Source: an uncultured Sphingomonas sp. (GTDB taxonomy: Bacteria; Pseudomonadota; Alphaproteobacteria; Sphingomonadales; Sphingomonadaceae). Taken from it: a stretch of 64,000 nucleotides of DNA. The position numbers and the translations under genes were made by a program. The DNA lies in contig NZ_CAKZHV010000004.1 in NCBI RefSeq assembly GCF_936927845.1, positions 32,368-96,367 on the forward strand, written 5' to 3'. The notes under the pieces are model-generated. The model saw only the letters and a list, made by a program, of their open reading frames with translations. It had not been told where the DNA came from and did no database searches. Shown here piece after piece: positions 49,846 through 61,007 of this stretch. Within the stretch, counting starts at the first letter, position 1, and the number at the start of each line of letters is the position of its first letter.

Positions 49846-52050
49846 GTGACCGAACAGGCGATTGATACGGCTGAGCGGCCGGGCGGGTTGAAGCGCGCGG
49901 TTCAAGGATTGCTCGGCACGCCGCTGCCGCGGATCGAGGGACCCTTGAAGGTCACCGGCGCGGCGCATTACGCCTACGAGGACGCACCCGCGGGTACCGC
50001 TTATCTGGCGGTGGTCGGTGCCCCGGTCGGTGCGGGTGAGGTCACCGGGATCGATGTGAGCGCCGCCGAGGCATTGCCCGGTGTGCTCGCGGTGATCCAC
50101 GACGACCCGCGCATCATGGCGGGCGAAGGCAATTCGAACCGCCTCGCCGAGCAGGGCACGCGCCGGATTTTCTACGCCGGCCAACCCGTCGCCGCCGTCG
50201 TCGCCGAAACGCAGGTGATCGCGCGCGAAGCGGCGATGCTGGTACGCGTCGAGGTGAACGCACGAGAGGGCCGCTACGACTTCGCGGCCGAGCCGGTCGA
50301 CGAGAAACCTGAGATCGGCTTTCTGCCGCCGATCAGCAAGGGCGACCTCGACGCTGCGATGCGTGACGCGCCGGTTACTTTCGATGCGACCTATACCACG
50401 CCGGCGCACTTCCCTGCCGCGCTTGAGCCGCATACGACCACCGCCTGGTGGGAGGGCGACCGGCTGACGGTGCGGTCGAGCAACCAGGTGATCGGCGCGG
50501 CCAAGGGCACGATCGCCAAGGCGCTGGGGATCGGCGACGATCAGGTACGCGTGCTCGCCCCCTTCGTTGGCGGCGGGTTCGGCGGCAAGACCGGGGTCGG
50601 CCCCGAGGTGATCCTCACGGCGATTGCGGCGCAGAAACTCGGTCGTCCGGTCAAGGTCGCGCTGCCCAGGCGCGACACCGCCTACCTCGTTCATCACCGC
50701 AGCGAGACACGCCAGCGTATCCGCATTGCCTGCGACCACGACGGCTACATCAGCGCGATCGCGCATGAGGGCGTGGCGTATCAGAACGACGATGCCGCGT
50801 TCCTGGAGCCGATCCCGTTCGGCTCAATCCCGCTCTACAGCGGAGACACGCGCGTGTTCCGCACCGCGCTGGCGCGCGTCGACCTGCCGCCGACCGGCGC
50901 GGTGCGCGCGCCAGGCGAGGCGATCGGCACCTTCGCAATCGAGTGCGCGATGGACGAACTCGCCGAGCAGCTAGGGCTCGATCCGATCGAGCTGCGCCGC
51001 CGCAACGAGCCGGCGTATGATCCGACATCGTCCAAGCCCTTCTCTACCCGCCGCCTGCTCGATTGTTACGCCGAGGGTGCACGCCGCTTCGGCTGGCCCG
51101 AGCGCGTGCCCGATCCCGGCACCACGCTGGAGGGCGAATGGCTGATCGGTATCGGCATGGCGGCGGCGCTGCGCGGCAACTTCACCGTGACCGCGGCGGC
51201 GAACGTGCGGTTGGAGCCGAATGGGCGCGTGACGGTCGAAACCGACATGACCGACATCGGCACCGGCACCTACACGATCCTCGCGCAGACCGCGGGCGAG
51301 GTGCTGGGCGTCGAGGCGAGCCAGGTCGACGTGCGGATCGGCGATACCAAATATCCCAAGAGCGCGGGCTCGGGCGGGTCATTCGGCGCGGGCAGCGCGT
51401 GCGCGGCGGTGGTGCTGGCGTGCGAGGACGTGCTCGCCGAACTGGCGCTCCGCATGAACGCCGCGCCCGACGAGTTGGTGCTGAAGGACGGTCGCGTCGC
51501 GGCGGGCGGGCGCGAGGTACCGCTCGCCGACCTCGCGCGCGGTGAGCCGATCGAAGGACGCGGCAAGTCGTCACCGGGGCAACAGGCGAAGCGCACCAGC
51601 CAGGCGAGCCACGGCGCGCATTTCTGCGAGGTCGCGGTCGATGCGGTGACGGGTGAGGTGCGCGTGCGCCGGATGCTGGGCGTGTTCGACGTCGGGCGTG
51701 TGCTCAACGAAAAAACCGCGGCGAACCAGATCGTCGGCGGGATGGTATGGGGCGTCAGCTACGCGCTGGGTGAGGCTGCGGTGGTCGACACGCGCAGCGG
51801 CCGCTTCGTCAATCCCGATTTCGGCGAGTATCACGTCGCGGTGAACGCCGACGTGCCGCAAATCGAGGTGCACTTCATCGAGGAGATCGACGACGCCGCC
51901 AACCAGGTCGGCGCGAAAGGCGTCGGCGAGCTCGGCATCTCGGGCGCGGGCGCGGCGGTCATCAACGCGATCCACAATGCGACGGGCGTGCGCGTGCGCG
52001 ACGTGCCCGCGACGCTCGACACCCTGCTCGCCGGCCTGCCGCCGGTCTGA
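49846..52050 (+). CDS. Molybdenum-binding subunit (PaoC-like), copy 2
   Basis: A 734-residue paralogue of the preceding gene from GTG 49846, preceded by GGGGAG and a 94-base gap. It keeps LGTPLPRIEGPLKVTGAAHY, GGGFGGKTG, GSGGSFGAGSACAA and the catalytic Glu695 in AKGVGELGISG. Substitutions near the active site loops suggest a different substrate range. It may share PaoA and PaoB with copy 1, or its own partners may be elsewhere. Confidence 0.92.
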   Translation: MTEQAIDTAERPGGLKRAVQGLLGTPLPRIEGPLKVTGAAHYAYEDAPAGTAYLAVVGAPVGAGEVTGIDVSAAEALPGVLAVIHDDPRIMAGEGNSNRLAEQGTRRIFYAGQPVAAVVAETQVIAREAAMLVRVEVNAREGRYDFAAEPVDEKPEIGFLPPISKGDLDAAMRDAPVTFDATYTTPAHFPAALEPHTTTAWWEGDRLTVRSSNQVIGAAKGTIAKALGIGDDQVRVLAPFVGGGFGGKTGVGPEVILTAIAAQKLGRPVKVALPRRDTAYLVHHRSETRQRIRIACDHDGYISAIAHEGVAYQNDDAAFLEPIPFGSIPLYSGDTRVFRTALARVDLPPTGAVRAPGEAIGTFAIECAMDELAEQLGLDPIELRRRNEPAYDPTSSKPFSTRRLLDCYAEGARRFGWPERVPDPGTTLEGEWLIGIGMAAALRGNFTVTAAANVRLEPNGRVTVETDMTDIGTGTYTILAQTAGEVLGVEASQVDVRIGDTKYPKSAGSGGSFGAGSACAAVVLACEDVLAELALRMNAAPDELVLKDGRVAAGGREVPLADLARGEPIEGRGKSSPGQQAKRTSQASHGAHFCEVAVDAVTGEVRVRRMLGVFDVGRVLNEKTAANQIVGGMVWGVSYALGEAAVVDTRSGRFVNPDFGEYHVAVNADVPQIEVHFIEEIDDAANQVGAKGVGELGISGAGAAVINAIHNATGVRVRDVPATLDTLLAGLPPV

Positions 52051-52066
52051 CAAGACGAGAACCAAT

Positions 52067-53038
52067 ATGGCCGACAACGATTCCGTCTTCGCCGCCGCCC
52101 ACGCCTGGAAGGGCGAGCCGTTGGCGCTTGCCACCGTCATCTCGACCTGGGGCTCCGCACCCCGGCCCAAGGGCAGTCACATGCTGGTGCACGCCGACGG
52201 CCGGTTTGAAGGATCGGTGTCGGGCGGATGCGTCGAGGGCGACATCCTCGACACCGCGGCGCAGGTGATCGCGGGTGCGCCGTTCCAGGTGAAGACCTAC
52301 GGCGTCGCCGACGACAGCGCGTGGGAGGTCGGGCTGCCGTGCGGCGGGCAGATCAGCGTCATGGTCCAGCCCGTCTCGGCCGAGGGGTTCGACCCCGAAT
52401 TGTTCGACCGCATCGCCGAGGCGCGCGACAGCGGCCAGGGTGTGACGGTGACGACGGACCTGACGACCGGGCACAGCGACCTGCGCCCGGTCGAAACAGG
52501 TGAGGTATTCGCCAACCGCTACGCACCGCCGCGTCGGTTGCTAATCGTGGGCGCGGTGCAGATCGCGCAGAGCCTCGCCGCGCTCGCCGCAACGCTGGGG
52601 ATCGAGGTGGTGGTGATCGATCCGCGGGGGCGGTTCCTCACCGAGGAGCGTTTCCCGAACGTCACGCTCGACGATCGCTGGCCCGACGAGGCGGTCGAGG
52701 CATATCGCCCGGGTCCGTCGACCGCGGTGGTGACGCTCAGCCACGATACCAAGATCGACGACCCCGCGCTGATCGCGGCGCTCAAGACCAACGCCGCCTA
52801 TGTCGGCGCGCTCGGCAGCCGCAAGAGTCACGCCGCCCGCCGCGAGCGGATGGCGGCGGCGGGGTTGAGCGAAGCGCATATCGAGCGCATCGACGGTCCC
52901 GTCGGCATCGACATCGGCGCGATCGGCCCGGCGGAGATCGCGCTGTCGATCGCCGCGGCGATGGTGCGCGCATTCCACCTGCCCGCACCCGCGTCCGACA
53001 CCATGACCGATTGCGCGGCGGAGGCGGTGCTCGCGTGA
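52067..53038 (+). CDS. XdhC/CoxI-type molybdenum cofactor maturation protein (PaoD-like)
   Basis: A 323-residue protein with the XdhC start (ATVISTWGSAPRPKGSHMLV, GGCVEGDI) and a Rossmann-type C-terminal domain (RLLIVGAVQIAQSLAALAAT, YVGALGSRKSHAAR). Such proteins bind and protect the molybdenum cofactor and insert it in its mature form. The glycine-rich loop is VGAVQIA, with Val-Gln where many members have Gly-His. It is the fifth gene of the operon, 16 bases after copy 2. Confidence 0.92.
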   Translation: MADNDSVFAAAHAWKGEPLALATVISTWGSAPRPKGSHMLVHADGRFEGSVSGGCVEGDILDTAAQVIAGAPFQVKTYGVADDSAWEVGLPCGGQISVMVQPVSAEGFDPELFDRIAEARDSGQGVTVTTDLTTGHSDLRPVETGEVFANRYAPPRRLLIVGAVQIAQSLAALAATLGIEVVVIDPRGRFLTEERFPNVTLDDRWPDEAVEAYRPGPSTAVVTLSHDTKIDDPALIAALKTNAAYVGALGSRKSHAARRERMAAAGLSEAHIERIDGPVGIDIGAIGPAEIALSIAAAMVRAFHLPAPASDTMTDCAAEAVLA

Positions 53039-53667
53039 TCGCGGCGGAGGACATCGTCCTCGTCCTGCTGGCCGCCGGCAAGTCGGCACGCTTCGGCGAT
53101 GTCGGCAGCAAGCTGAACGAGCCATTCCTCGCCCGCCCGCTCGGCCTGCACGTCGCGGTCGCGCTGGAAGCGATCCCGTTCAAGGAGCGTGTCGCGGTTA
53201 CCTCACCGCGCTGCACGATCAATTATGCGCCGCACGGCTTCCGCGTCATGAACAACGACGATCCGGTCGGCGACATGGCGTCGTCGGTGCGGCTGGGCGT
53301 CGCCTGCGCCAAGGCGCAGGGAGCAAGAGCGGTGCTGCTCGCGCTCGCCGACATGCCGCGGGTCACCGCGTCACACATTTATCGCCTGCTCGACGCCGCG
53401 GACTCGGCCGACGCGGTGGTGGCATCGAGCGACGGCGTCAGCCCGAAGCCGCCCGCCCTGTTCGCACTTGCGCATTTCGACACGTTGTGCGCGTTGTCGG
53501 GCGACCAGGGCGCGCGCGACCTGATCCGCGCCGGTCGTCACGTCGTCACCAATGCCGCCGAGTTGATCGACGTCGACACGCCCGAAGAACTGGAGCATCT
53601 GCGCGCGCTGGTTCACGCGCCGGAGGCACTGACGCTGCCGGGCGCGCGGCGACATGCGGATGGTTGA
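53035..53667 (+). CDS. MobA-like nucleotidyltransferase (molybdenum cofactor)
   Basis: A 210-residue NTP transferase from GTG 53035, overlapping the previous stop (GTGA). LLAAGKSARFG is the nucleotide-binding loop, followed by VRLGVACAKAQGARAVLLAL and ADMPRV. It likely transfers CMP or GMP to the molybdenum cofactor; a cytidylyltransferase (MocA-type) fits xanthine-oxidase-family enzymes. Last gene of the operon. Confidence 0.87.
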   Translation: MIAAEDIVLVLLAAGKSARFGDVGSKLNEPFLARPLGLHVAVALEAIPFKERVAVTSPRCTINYAPHGFRVMNNDDPVGDMASSVRLGVACAKAQGARAVLLALADMPRVTASHIYRLLDAADSADAVVASSDGVSPKPPALFALAHFDTLCALSGDQGARDLIRAGRHVVTNAAELIDVDTPEELEHLRALVHAPEALTLPGARRHADG

Positions 53668-53779
53668 GGGTCAAGCGCCGTGGTGCGTAGCCGCGGGGAA
53701 CGCGAGAGTTAATCCCGCGTCGTCGGCCAGCGCCTGAGCGCTGACGGCCGTGTAGGCCCGTGCATCCTTAGCTGCACCG

Positions 53780-53796
53780 CCCGCCGGCACGGCGGG
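53780..53796. terminator. Hairpin in gap after the molybdenum operon
   Basis: CCCGCCG-GCA-CGGCGGG, perfect seven-base arms with a three-base loop, lies between the MobA-like gene and the next operon. There is no T run. A smaller hairpin (CAGCGC/GCGCTG) lies at 53728-53743. One may end the molybdenum operon. Confidence 0.3.
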
Positions 53797-53863
53797 GTCG
53801 CGCCTACAATTTGCGACACAAAAGCGCTGGACGCCGCGCGGTGTGTTGGCCATCTCCACCACC

Positions 53864-55357
53864 ATGACGCGCCTGCGCCTCTCGCTCCTTTCCGCCGTTG
53901 CGCTCGCCGGGTGCACGGTCGGTCCCGATTACGCGCCGCGCTCCGCCGCCGAGCTGGGTGTGCCCGACCGTTATTCGGTCACCGCCGCGCCGACGCGCGA
54001 GGATCTGACGCATTGGTGGACGCGCTTCGACGATCCGGTGCTCGGCCAATTGGTCGAGCAGGCGAGCGCCGCCAACACCGACGTCGCGCAGGGGCTCGCG
54101 CGACTGCGGCAGGCACGCGAGGCGCTGGTGCAGAGCCGCGCCAACCTGCTCCCCACGTTGAACGGCTCGGGCGGATACAGCCGGTCGGAAACGTTCCGGG
54201 GCGGCGGGCAGTCGGTGACGCTGCCCGACGGCACCGTGCAGAACGTCGGCGGGGGCGGCGGCTCAAACTTCTCGCTCGGGCTCGACGCGCAATATCAGCT
54301 CGGCCTGTTCGGCGAGGTGCGTCGCACCGTCGAGGCGACGCGCGCGCAGTACGAAGCGTCCGGCTTCGATTACGCGACCACGCTGCTCTCGGTGCAGCAG
54401 GAGGTTGCGCGCAACTACGTGCTGGCGCGGCTCTATCAGGCGCAACTCGCCAATGCGCGCGCTAGCTTGGCGTTACAGGACGACAATCTCGAGATCGCGG
54501 GCTTCCGCGTCCAGGCCGGGCTCGTCTCCAGTCTCGACCAGGAACAGGCGCGAAGCCAGCGTGCCGCGACCGCGGCAACGATCCCCGCGTTCGAGCAGCA
54601 ATATAACGCCGCCGTGTCACGCCTCGGCGTGCTGACGGCGCAGGCCCCGGGGGCGCTCAAGCCATTGCTCAGCGCGGCCCGCCCGATCCCGACCGGGCCG
54701 CGCGTCGTCGGAGCCGGCATCCCCGCCGACGTGCTGCGCCAGCGCCCCGACGTGCGCGCGGCCGAGCGGACGCTCGCCGCCGCCACCGCGCAGATCGGCG
54801 TTGCCAAAGCAGCACTCTACCCCGCACTCGCGATCAGCGGCAACATCAACACCAATGCGGGGAATGTCGGCGGGCTGCTCGGCACGATCACCGGCGGGCT
54901 GTTCGCCGGACTGACGCAGGCGATCTTCAATGGCGGGCGGTTGTCGGCCCAAGTGCGCAGCAACGAGGCCGCGGCCGACGCCGCGCTCGCCGCGTACAAG
55001 GGGAACGTGCTGCTCGCGCTCGAGGACGTGGAGAATGCGGTCGTCGCGCTCGACACTGCCCGCCGGCGTGGGCGCGAGTTCGCGACACAGCTCGACGCCG
55101 CCAACAACGCGGCGCTCTTGTCGCGGCTGCAATATCGCAGCGGGCTGACCGATTTCACCACGCTGTCGCAGCAGGAAGCGAACCTGTTATCCGCGCGCAA
55201 CAGCGAGGCACAGGCGCGCGCGGATCAGGCGACCGCGCTGATCCAGTTGTTCGGTGCGCTGGGCGGCGGCTGGAACCCCGACGTGACCCCGACGGCGCCT
55301 GCCCCCCAAACCCAGGCGCCCGCATCCCAACAGCCCGCTGCCCGAGAGACCCGCTGA
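53864..55357 (+). CDS. NodT-type outer-membrane efflux lipoprotein
   Basis: A 497-residue TolC-like lipoprotein with lipobox SAVALAGCTVGPDY, start at ATG 53864 (a TTG at 53843 is an alternative). OEP repeats are seen in ISARPVR-region sequence YQLGLFGEVRRTVEATRAQY and LTQAIFNGGRLSAQVRSNEA, and RQRPDVRAAERTLAAATAQI. It ends with a Pro/Gln/Ala tail. The stop overlaps the adaptor gene start, forming a MacAB-TolC-like set. Confidence 0.9.
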   Translation: MTRLRLSLLSAVALAGCTVGPDYAPRSAAELGVPDRYSVTAAPTREDLTHWWTRFDDPVLGQLVEQASAANTDVAQGLARLRQAREALVQSRANLLPTLNGSGGYSRSETFRGGGQSVTLPDGTVQNVGGGGGSNFSLGLDAQYQLGLFGEVRRTVEATRAQYEASGFDYATTLLSVQQEVARNYVLARLYQAQLANARASLALQDDNLEIAGFRVQAGLVSSLDQEQARSQRAATAATIPAFEQQYNAAVSRLGVLTAQAPGALKPLLSAARPIPTGPRVVGAGIPADVLRQRPDVRAAERTLAAATAQIGVAKAALYPALAISGNINTNAGNVGGLLGTITGGLFAGLTQAIFNGGRLSAQVRSNEAAADAALAAYKGNVLLALEDVENAVVALDTARRRGREFATQLDAANNAALLSRLQYRSGLTDFTTLSQQEANLLSARNSEAQARADQATALIQLFGALGGGWNPDVTPTAPAPQTQAPASQQPAARETR

Positions 55358-56755
55358 TGGCCGACCAGAACCTCGACGAATTTCTGGGTCAGAAGCCGCA
55401 GCCGAAATGGCGCAAGTGGCTCAAATGGGGCCTGGTCGCACTCGGCGTCGTGCTGCTCGCGCTTCTGGTGCAGCGGCTCGTCTTCGGCGGTGCAAAGGCG
55501 ACCGATTACGCGACCGCGCCGGTCGAGCGCGGCAATCTGACCGTCAGCGTGTCGGCGACGGGCAAGCTTGCGCCGACCAACCAGGTGACCGTCGGCTCGC
55601 AGCTCTCTGGCCTCGTCACCAAGGTAGTGGTCAACGTCAACGACCGCGTGACCGCCGGCCAACCGCTCGCGCTGATCGACCCCGAGCAGATCGAGGACCA
55701 GATCCGCCAGCAACAGGCGCAGATCGCCGCCAATCAGGCACAGGTTCGTCAGGCGCAGGCGACCGTCGCCGAGAGCCAGGCGCAGCGCGCGCGACTGGAG
55801 CAGGTGTACAAATTGTCGAACGGCCGCGTCCCCTCGGCAACCGAGCTCCAGACCGGCCGCGCTGACTACCAGCGCGCGGTCGCCGCGCTGAGGGTCGCGC
55901 AGGCGAACGTTGTCGCTTCGCAGGCAACGCTGGCGCAGAGCCAGACGCAGCGCGCACGCGCGATCATCCGCTCGCCCGTCAACGGCGTCGTGCTCGCGCG
56001 GCAGGTCGATCCGGGTCAGACGGTCGCCGCCTCGTTCAACACGCCGACGCTGTTCGTGATCGCGGAGGACCTGAGCAAGATGAAGCTGGAGGTCGCGATC
56101 GACGAGGCCGACGTCGGATCGGTAAAGGTCGGGCAGCGCGCGAGCTTCACCGTTGACGCCTTTCCGGGAAAGACCTTCCCCGCGACGATCACGCGCGTCG
56201 ACCTCGGCTCCAACCTGACGGTCAGCAACGCGACCGCCTCGTCGTCGTCGAGCACCGCGACCACCAGCACGACCGGGCAGGTCGTGTCCTACGCCGCCGA
56301 TCTGACGGTCGAGAACCCGACGCTGCAATTGCGCCCCGGCATGACCGCGACTGCCGACATCGTCACCTCGGACAAGAGCAACGCGCTGCTCGTCCCCAAT
56401 GCCGCGTTCCGCTTCAAGCCGCAGACCGCGGGCGGCGACGACAATGGCGGCGGGATCGCCGGCTCGCTCACCTTCCGTCCGCGCCGCGGCGGCCGGCCCG
56501 AGCGGACCGCGACCGTTGGACGCGGGGCCGTGCAGACGCTCTACGTCAAGGGCACGGACGGCAAGCCGCGCGCGATCCAGGTGACGACCGGCGACACCAA
56601 CGGCACGATGACCGAAGTGCTATCGGGTCCGCTCAAGCCGGGAATGCAGGTGATCACCGGGCAGCTTGCCGGTGGTGACGACGCGGGCAGCGGCGGCGGC
56701 GGGCGTCGTGGTGGCGGTAGCGGCGGCGGTGGCGGTCGGCGCGGGGGTGGCGGCG

Positions 56756-56766
<11 letters not shown>
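55357..56766 (+). CDS. MacA-like periplasmic adaptor with Gly-rich tail
   Basis: A 469-residue adaptor. A basic cytoplasmic start (QKPQPKWRKWLKW), one membrane segment (about 25-43), a lipoyl part (VERGNLTVSVSATGKLAPTN), a coiled coil (about 115-205), and a beta-barrel part (IRSPVNGVVLARQVDPGQTV) are visible. The last 30 residues are Gly, Arg and Ser. It should connect the MacB-type ABC pump to the outer-membrane lipoprotein. Its end overlaps the ATPase gene by 11 bases. Confidence 0.9.
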
Positions 56767-57510
<744 letters not shown>

Positions 57511-57511
<1 letters not shown>

Positions 57512-58719
57512 TGCTCGGCACCACCTTCGTTCTCGCGCTGCGCTCGATTCGGCGGCACCTGCTCCGCTCGTTCCTCACCACGCTCGGCATCATCATCGGC
57601 GTGGCGGCGGTGGTGACCATGGTGACGCTAGGCAAGGCGACCACCGCGCAGGTGCAGCAGAACATTTCGTCGCTCGGCACCAACATTCTCCAGGTTCGCC
57701 CCGGACAGGGTTTCGGCCGCGGTGGCGGTGGTCCGCGTCCCCCCGACTTCAAACCCGAGGATGTTGAGGCGATCGCCAACCAGATCGCGGGCGTCTCCGC
57801 GGTCGCCCCACAAGCGCAATCGACCGCGACCGCGATCTACGAGGGTGCGAACTGGTCGACGACGATCAACGGCACCACCGCGGCCTATTTTCAGGTCCAG
57901 CCGTGGCCGCTCGCCTCGGGCCGTCTCTGGACGCCGCAGGAGGAGTCAGCGGGCAAGGCGGTCTGCGTGATCGGCAATACCGTGCGCCAGAACCTGTTCC
58001 GCACCGGGCGCGCGGTAGGGCAGCGCTTTCGCGTCGGGGCGGTCAGTTGCGACGTCATCGGGGTGCTGTCGACGCGCGGTCAGGCCGGGTTCGGCGGCGA
58101 TCAGGACGACGTCGTCATCATGCCGATCAAGACGGTGCAGCGCCGCTTCACCGGCACGCGCGACATCCGCCTGATGCTGGTCGGCGTCGACCAGGCCTAT
58201 TCAACCGCCACCGTGCAGGCGGGGATCACCGATCTGCTGCGCGAACGCCGCAACATCACAACGGGCAAGGACGATGATTTCAACATCTTCGACACCAAGC
58301 AGATCAGCGACACGCTTTCGAGCACCACGACGCTGCTGACCCGCATCGTCACCGCGGTCGCCGGAATCAGCCTCGTCGTCGGCGGGATCGGCATCATGAA
58401 CATCATGCTGGTGTCGGTAACCGAGCGGACGCGCGAGATCGGCATCCGCCTCGCGATCGGCGCAGTGGCGAGCGAGGTGCTGCTGCAATTCCTGGTCGAG
58501 GCGGTCGTGCTGTCGATGCTGGGCGGCGTCATCGGACTGCTGCTGGCGCAGGTGGCGATCGGCGCACTGTCGGCGCTAGGCGGGTTGCCATACCTGTTCG
58601 TGCCCGAGATCAACGCGATCGCGTTCGGCATCTCGGCGGTGATCGGGGTCGTGTTCGGCTATTTCCCCGCGCGCCGCGCGGCCGCGCTCAACCCAATCGA
58701 CGCGCTTCGCCACGAATGA
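57511..58719 (+). CDS. MacB-type ABC transporter permease
   Basis: A 402-residue protein with four membrane segments: one at the N-terminus (RSFLTTLGIIIGVAAVVTMV), a large periplasmic domain, then three at the C-terminus (SLVVGGIGIMNIMLVSVTER and following). The ending YFPARRAAALNPIDALRHE is a hallmark. A Gly/Pro loop (RPGQGFGRGGGGPRPPDFKP) lies in the periplasmic part. The ATPase is a separate gene, unlike E. coli MacB. Confidence 0.93.
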
Positions 58720-58723
58720 CGAC

Positions 58724-58744
58724 GGGCCGGCAGCATGCCGGCCC
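58724..58744. terminator. Bidirectional hairpin between convergent operons
   Basis: GGGCCGGCA-GCA-TGCCGGCCC, perfect nine-base arms with a three-base loop. It sits in the 36-base gap between the ends of the MacB permease and the carboxylase gene, which point at each other. No T run follows on either strand, so it may act with Rho or protect mRNA ends. Confidence 0.5.
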
Positions 58745-58755
58745 GCCCTCCTCGC

Positions 58756-60771
58756 TTATTCCAGTTCCATGATCACCTGATCGACCTGCAGGCTCTCGCC
58801 CGCGGCGGCATTGACGGTCTTCACCACCGCCGATTTCTCGGCGCGCAGGATGTTCTCCATCTTCATCGCCTCGACCACGGCGAGCGGTTGCCCAGCCTCG
58901 ACGCGGTCGCCCTCGCGCACGTCCAGTCGCACCAGCAGCCCCGGCATCGGCGCGATCAGGAATTTGGACAGGTCGGGCGGTACCTTCTCGATCAAATGCT
59001 GCGCGTAAGGGGCGACGTGCGCGGGCAGCACGCGCACCTTGTGCGTTGCCCCGCGCGCGTTGAGCACGAAGCCGGTCCGTGTCCGTCGGAGCTTGACCGA
59101 TAGTGGCGCATCGCCGCCGACCGTCACCACCCGCGCGCCGGCATCATAGCCGATATCGCCCGCGATCGGCGTACCATCGACCACGACATGATCGTCGCCA
59201 ACCAAGACGCGGTGATCGGCCTTGCCGACGCGCACCACCCAGTCGACCGGCGCGTCGAGCTGGTTGCCCAATTGCCCGTCGACCTGCCGCGCGCGGTCGG
59301 CCTCGGCGGTCGCGGCGAACCCCGCCGCCGCCGCGAGCGCGCGCACCACCTCGTCGCCCGCCGGCGCACCGTGGAAACCGTCGGGATATTCCTCCGCAAT
59401 GAACCCGGTCGTGATCTCGCCCGAGCGGAAGCGCGGGTGCTGCATCAGCGCGGAGAGGAAATCGAGATTGGTGCCCGGCCCTTCGATCTCGAACGCGTCG
59501 AGTGCCGCGATCTGCTTATCGATCGCTTCCGCACGCGTCGGCGCCCAGGTGACCAGCTTCGCGATCATGGGGTCGTAGAACATGCTGACCTCGCCGCCCT
59601 CGCGCACGCCGTCGTCGACGCGTACGCCCGGCGCACCCTCGTCGTCACCGAACGGCGCCTGCCGCTGATCGGCCGCGGGCGTGCGGTAGCGCACCAGCCG
59701 CCCGATCGAGGGCAGGAAGCCGCGATACGGATCCTCGGCATAGACGCGGTTCTCGACCGACCAGCCGTTGATCTTCAGATCCGCCTGCGCGAATGAAAGC
59801 GGCTCGCCCGCCGCAACCCGGATCATCTGCTCGACCAGATCCAGCCCGGTGATCTCCTCGGTGACCGGGTGCTCGACCTGCAGCCGGGTGTTCATCTCGA
59901 GGAAATAGAACCCCTGCCCCGTCGTGTCCGCGCCCGACACGATCAGCTCGACCGTGCCCGCGCTGTAGTAGCCGACCGCCTTGGCGAGCGCGACCGCCTG
60001 CTCGCCCATCGCGCAGCGCATCTCGGGGGAGACGAACGGCGACGGTGCTTCCTCGACCACCTTCTGGTGGCGACGCTGCACCGAGCATTCGCGCTCGTTC
60101 AGGTACACGACGTTACCGTGCTGGTCGCCCAGCACCTGAATCTCGATGTGGCGCGGGCTCTCGATGAACTTCTCGATGAACACGCGGTCGTCGCCGAAGC
60201 TCGCCAGCCCCTCGCGCTTGGTCGCCTCGAAGCCTTCGCGCACGTCCTGCTCGCTGTACGCCAGCCGCATCCCCTTGCCGCCGCCGCCGGCCGATGCCTT
60301 CATCATCACCGGATAGCCGATCTCACCCGCGATGCGCACCGCGTCGTCGGTGTCGGCGATCTCGCCCAGAAAGCCTGGCACGACGTTGACGCCGGCTTCC
60401 TTCGCCAGCTTCTTCGACTCGATCTTGTCGCCCATCGCCGCGATCGCGTTGGGCGGCGGGCCGACGAAGGCGATGCCAGCCTCGGCGCAGGCGCGCGCGA
60501 AGCTCTCGCGCTCCGACAGGAAACCGTAGCCCGGGTGGATGCAGTCCGCGCCCGTCTCCTTGGCGGCGAGCAGGATCAACTCGGCCTTCAAATAGCTCTC
60601 CGCGGCGGGTGCCGGCCCGAGCCGCACCGCCTCGTCTGCCATCAGCACGTGCGGGCTAAGCGCGTCGGCATCCGAATAGACCGCGACGGTCGCAATCCCC
60701 ATCTTCTTGGCGGTGCGGAACACCCGGCACGCAATCTCGCCGCGGTTGGCGACCAGTATCTTCTTGAACAT
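58756..60771 (-). CDS. pccA: Propionyl-CoA carboxylase alpha subunit (biotin carboxylase and biotin carrier)
   Basis: A 671-residue protein from ATG 60771 (MFKKILVANRGEIACRV). The biotin carboxylase domain has SAGGGGKGMR, the ATP-grasp region with ERECSVQRRHQKVVEE and EMNTRLQVEHPVTEE. The C-terminal carrier has the biotin site AMKMEN with Lys637. Context with methylmalonyl-CoA mutase points to propionyl-CoA rather than acetyl-CoA or methylcrotonyl-CoA. The beta subunit is not in the window. Confidence 0.93.
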   Translation of the reverse strand: MFKKILVANRGEIACRVFRTAKKMGIATVAVYSDADALSPHVLMADEAVRLGPAPAAESYLKAELILLAAKETGADCIHPGYGFLSERESFARACAEAGIAFVGPPPNAIAAMGDKIESKKLAKEAGVNVVPGFLGEIADTDDAVRIAGEIGYPVMMKASAGGGGKGMRLAYSEQDVREGFEATKREGLASFGDDRVFIEKFIESPRHIEIQVLGDQHGNVVYLNERECSVQRRHQKVVEEAPSPFVSPEMRCAMGEQAVALAKAVGYYSAGTVELIVSGADTTGQGFYFLEMNTRLQVEHPVTEEITGLDLVEQMIRVAAGEPLSFAQADLKINGWSVENRVYAEDPYRGFLPSIGRLVRYRTPAADQRQAPFGDDEGAPGVRVDDGVREGGEVSMFYDPMIAKLVTWAPTRAEAIDKQIAALDAFEIEGPGTNLDFLSALMQHPRFRSGEITTGFIAEEYPDGFHGAPAGDEVVRALAAAAGFAATAEADRARQVDGQLGNQLDAPVDWVVRVGKADHRVLVGDDHVVVDGTPIAGDIGYDAGARVVTVGGDAPLSVKLRRTRTGFVLNARGATHKVRVLPAHVAPYAQHLIEKVPPDLSKFLIAPMPGLLVRLDVREGDRVEAGQPLAVVEAMKMENILRAEKSAVVKTVNAAAGESLQVDQVIMELE

Positions 60772-61007
60772 TAACGGCTCCAACGTCGAAATATACCGAT
60801 CAATCCCAACAACCATAAAAGCGGGAAGCCAATCAGTAGAATATAGCCCATCGATCTTTTATGTTCACTGCAAGCGTTACCACCCTGCCATCCGACGATA
60901 ACGTGTTCCGGACAATCGCCTATGACCGTTACAGCAGCGGCGACGAAGAAAAGAAGGAGCAACGCAGCCGTCCAGAGAACAAAAGCGATGACCCTGCGCC
61001 AATTCAC
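60771..61007 (-). CDS. 78-residue membrane protein between bioB and pccA
   Basis: A small protein from GTG 61007. Two hydrophobic segments (VIAFVLWTAALLLLFFVAAA and YILLIGFPLLWLLGLIGIF) flank a loop with two cysteines (GDCPEHVIV, NACSEHKRS). It overlaps the bioB stop and ends with TAATG over the pccA start, so it is part of the operon. No family recognised. Confidence 0.75.
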   Translation of the reverse strand: MNWRRVIAFVLWTAALLLLFFVAAAVTVIGDCPEHVIVGWQGGNACSEHKRSMGYILLIGFPLLWLLGLIGIFRRWSR

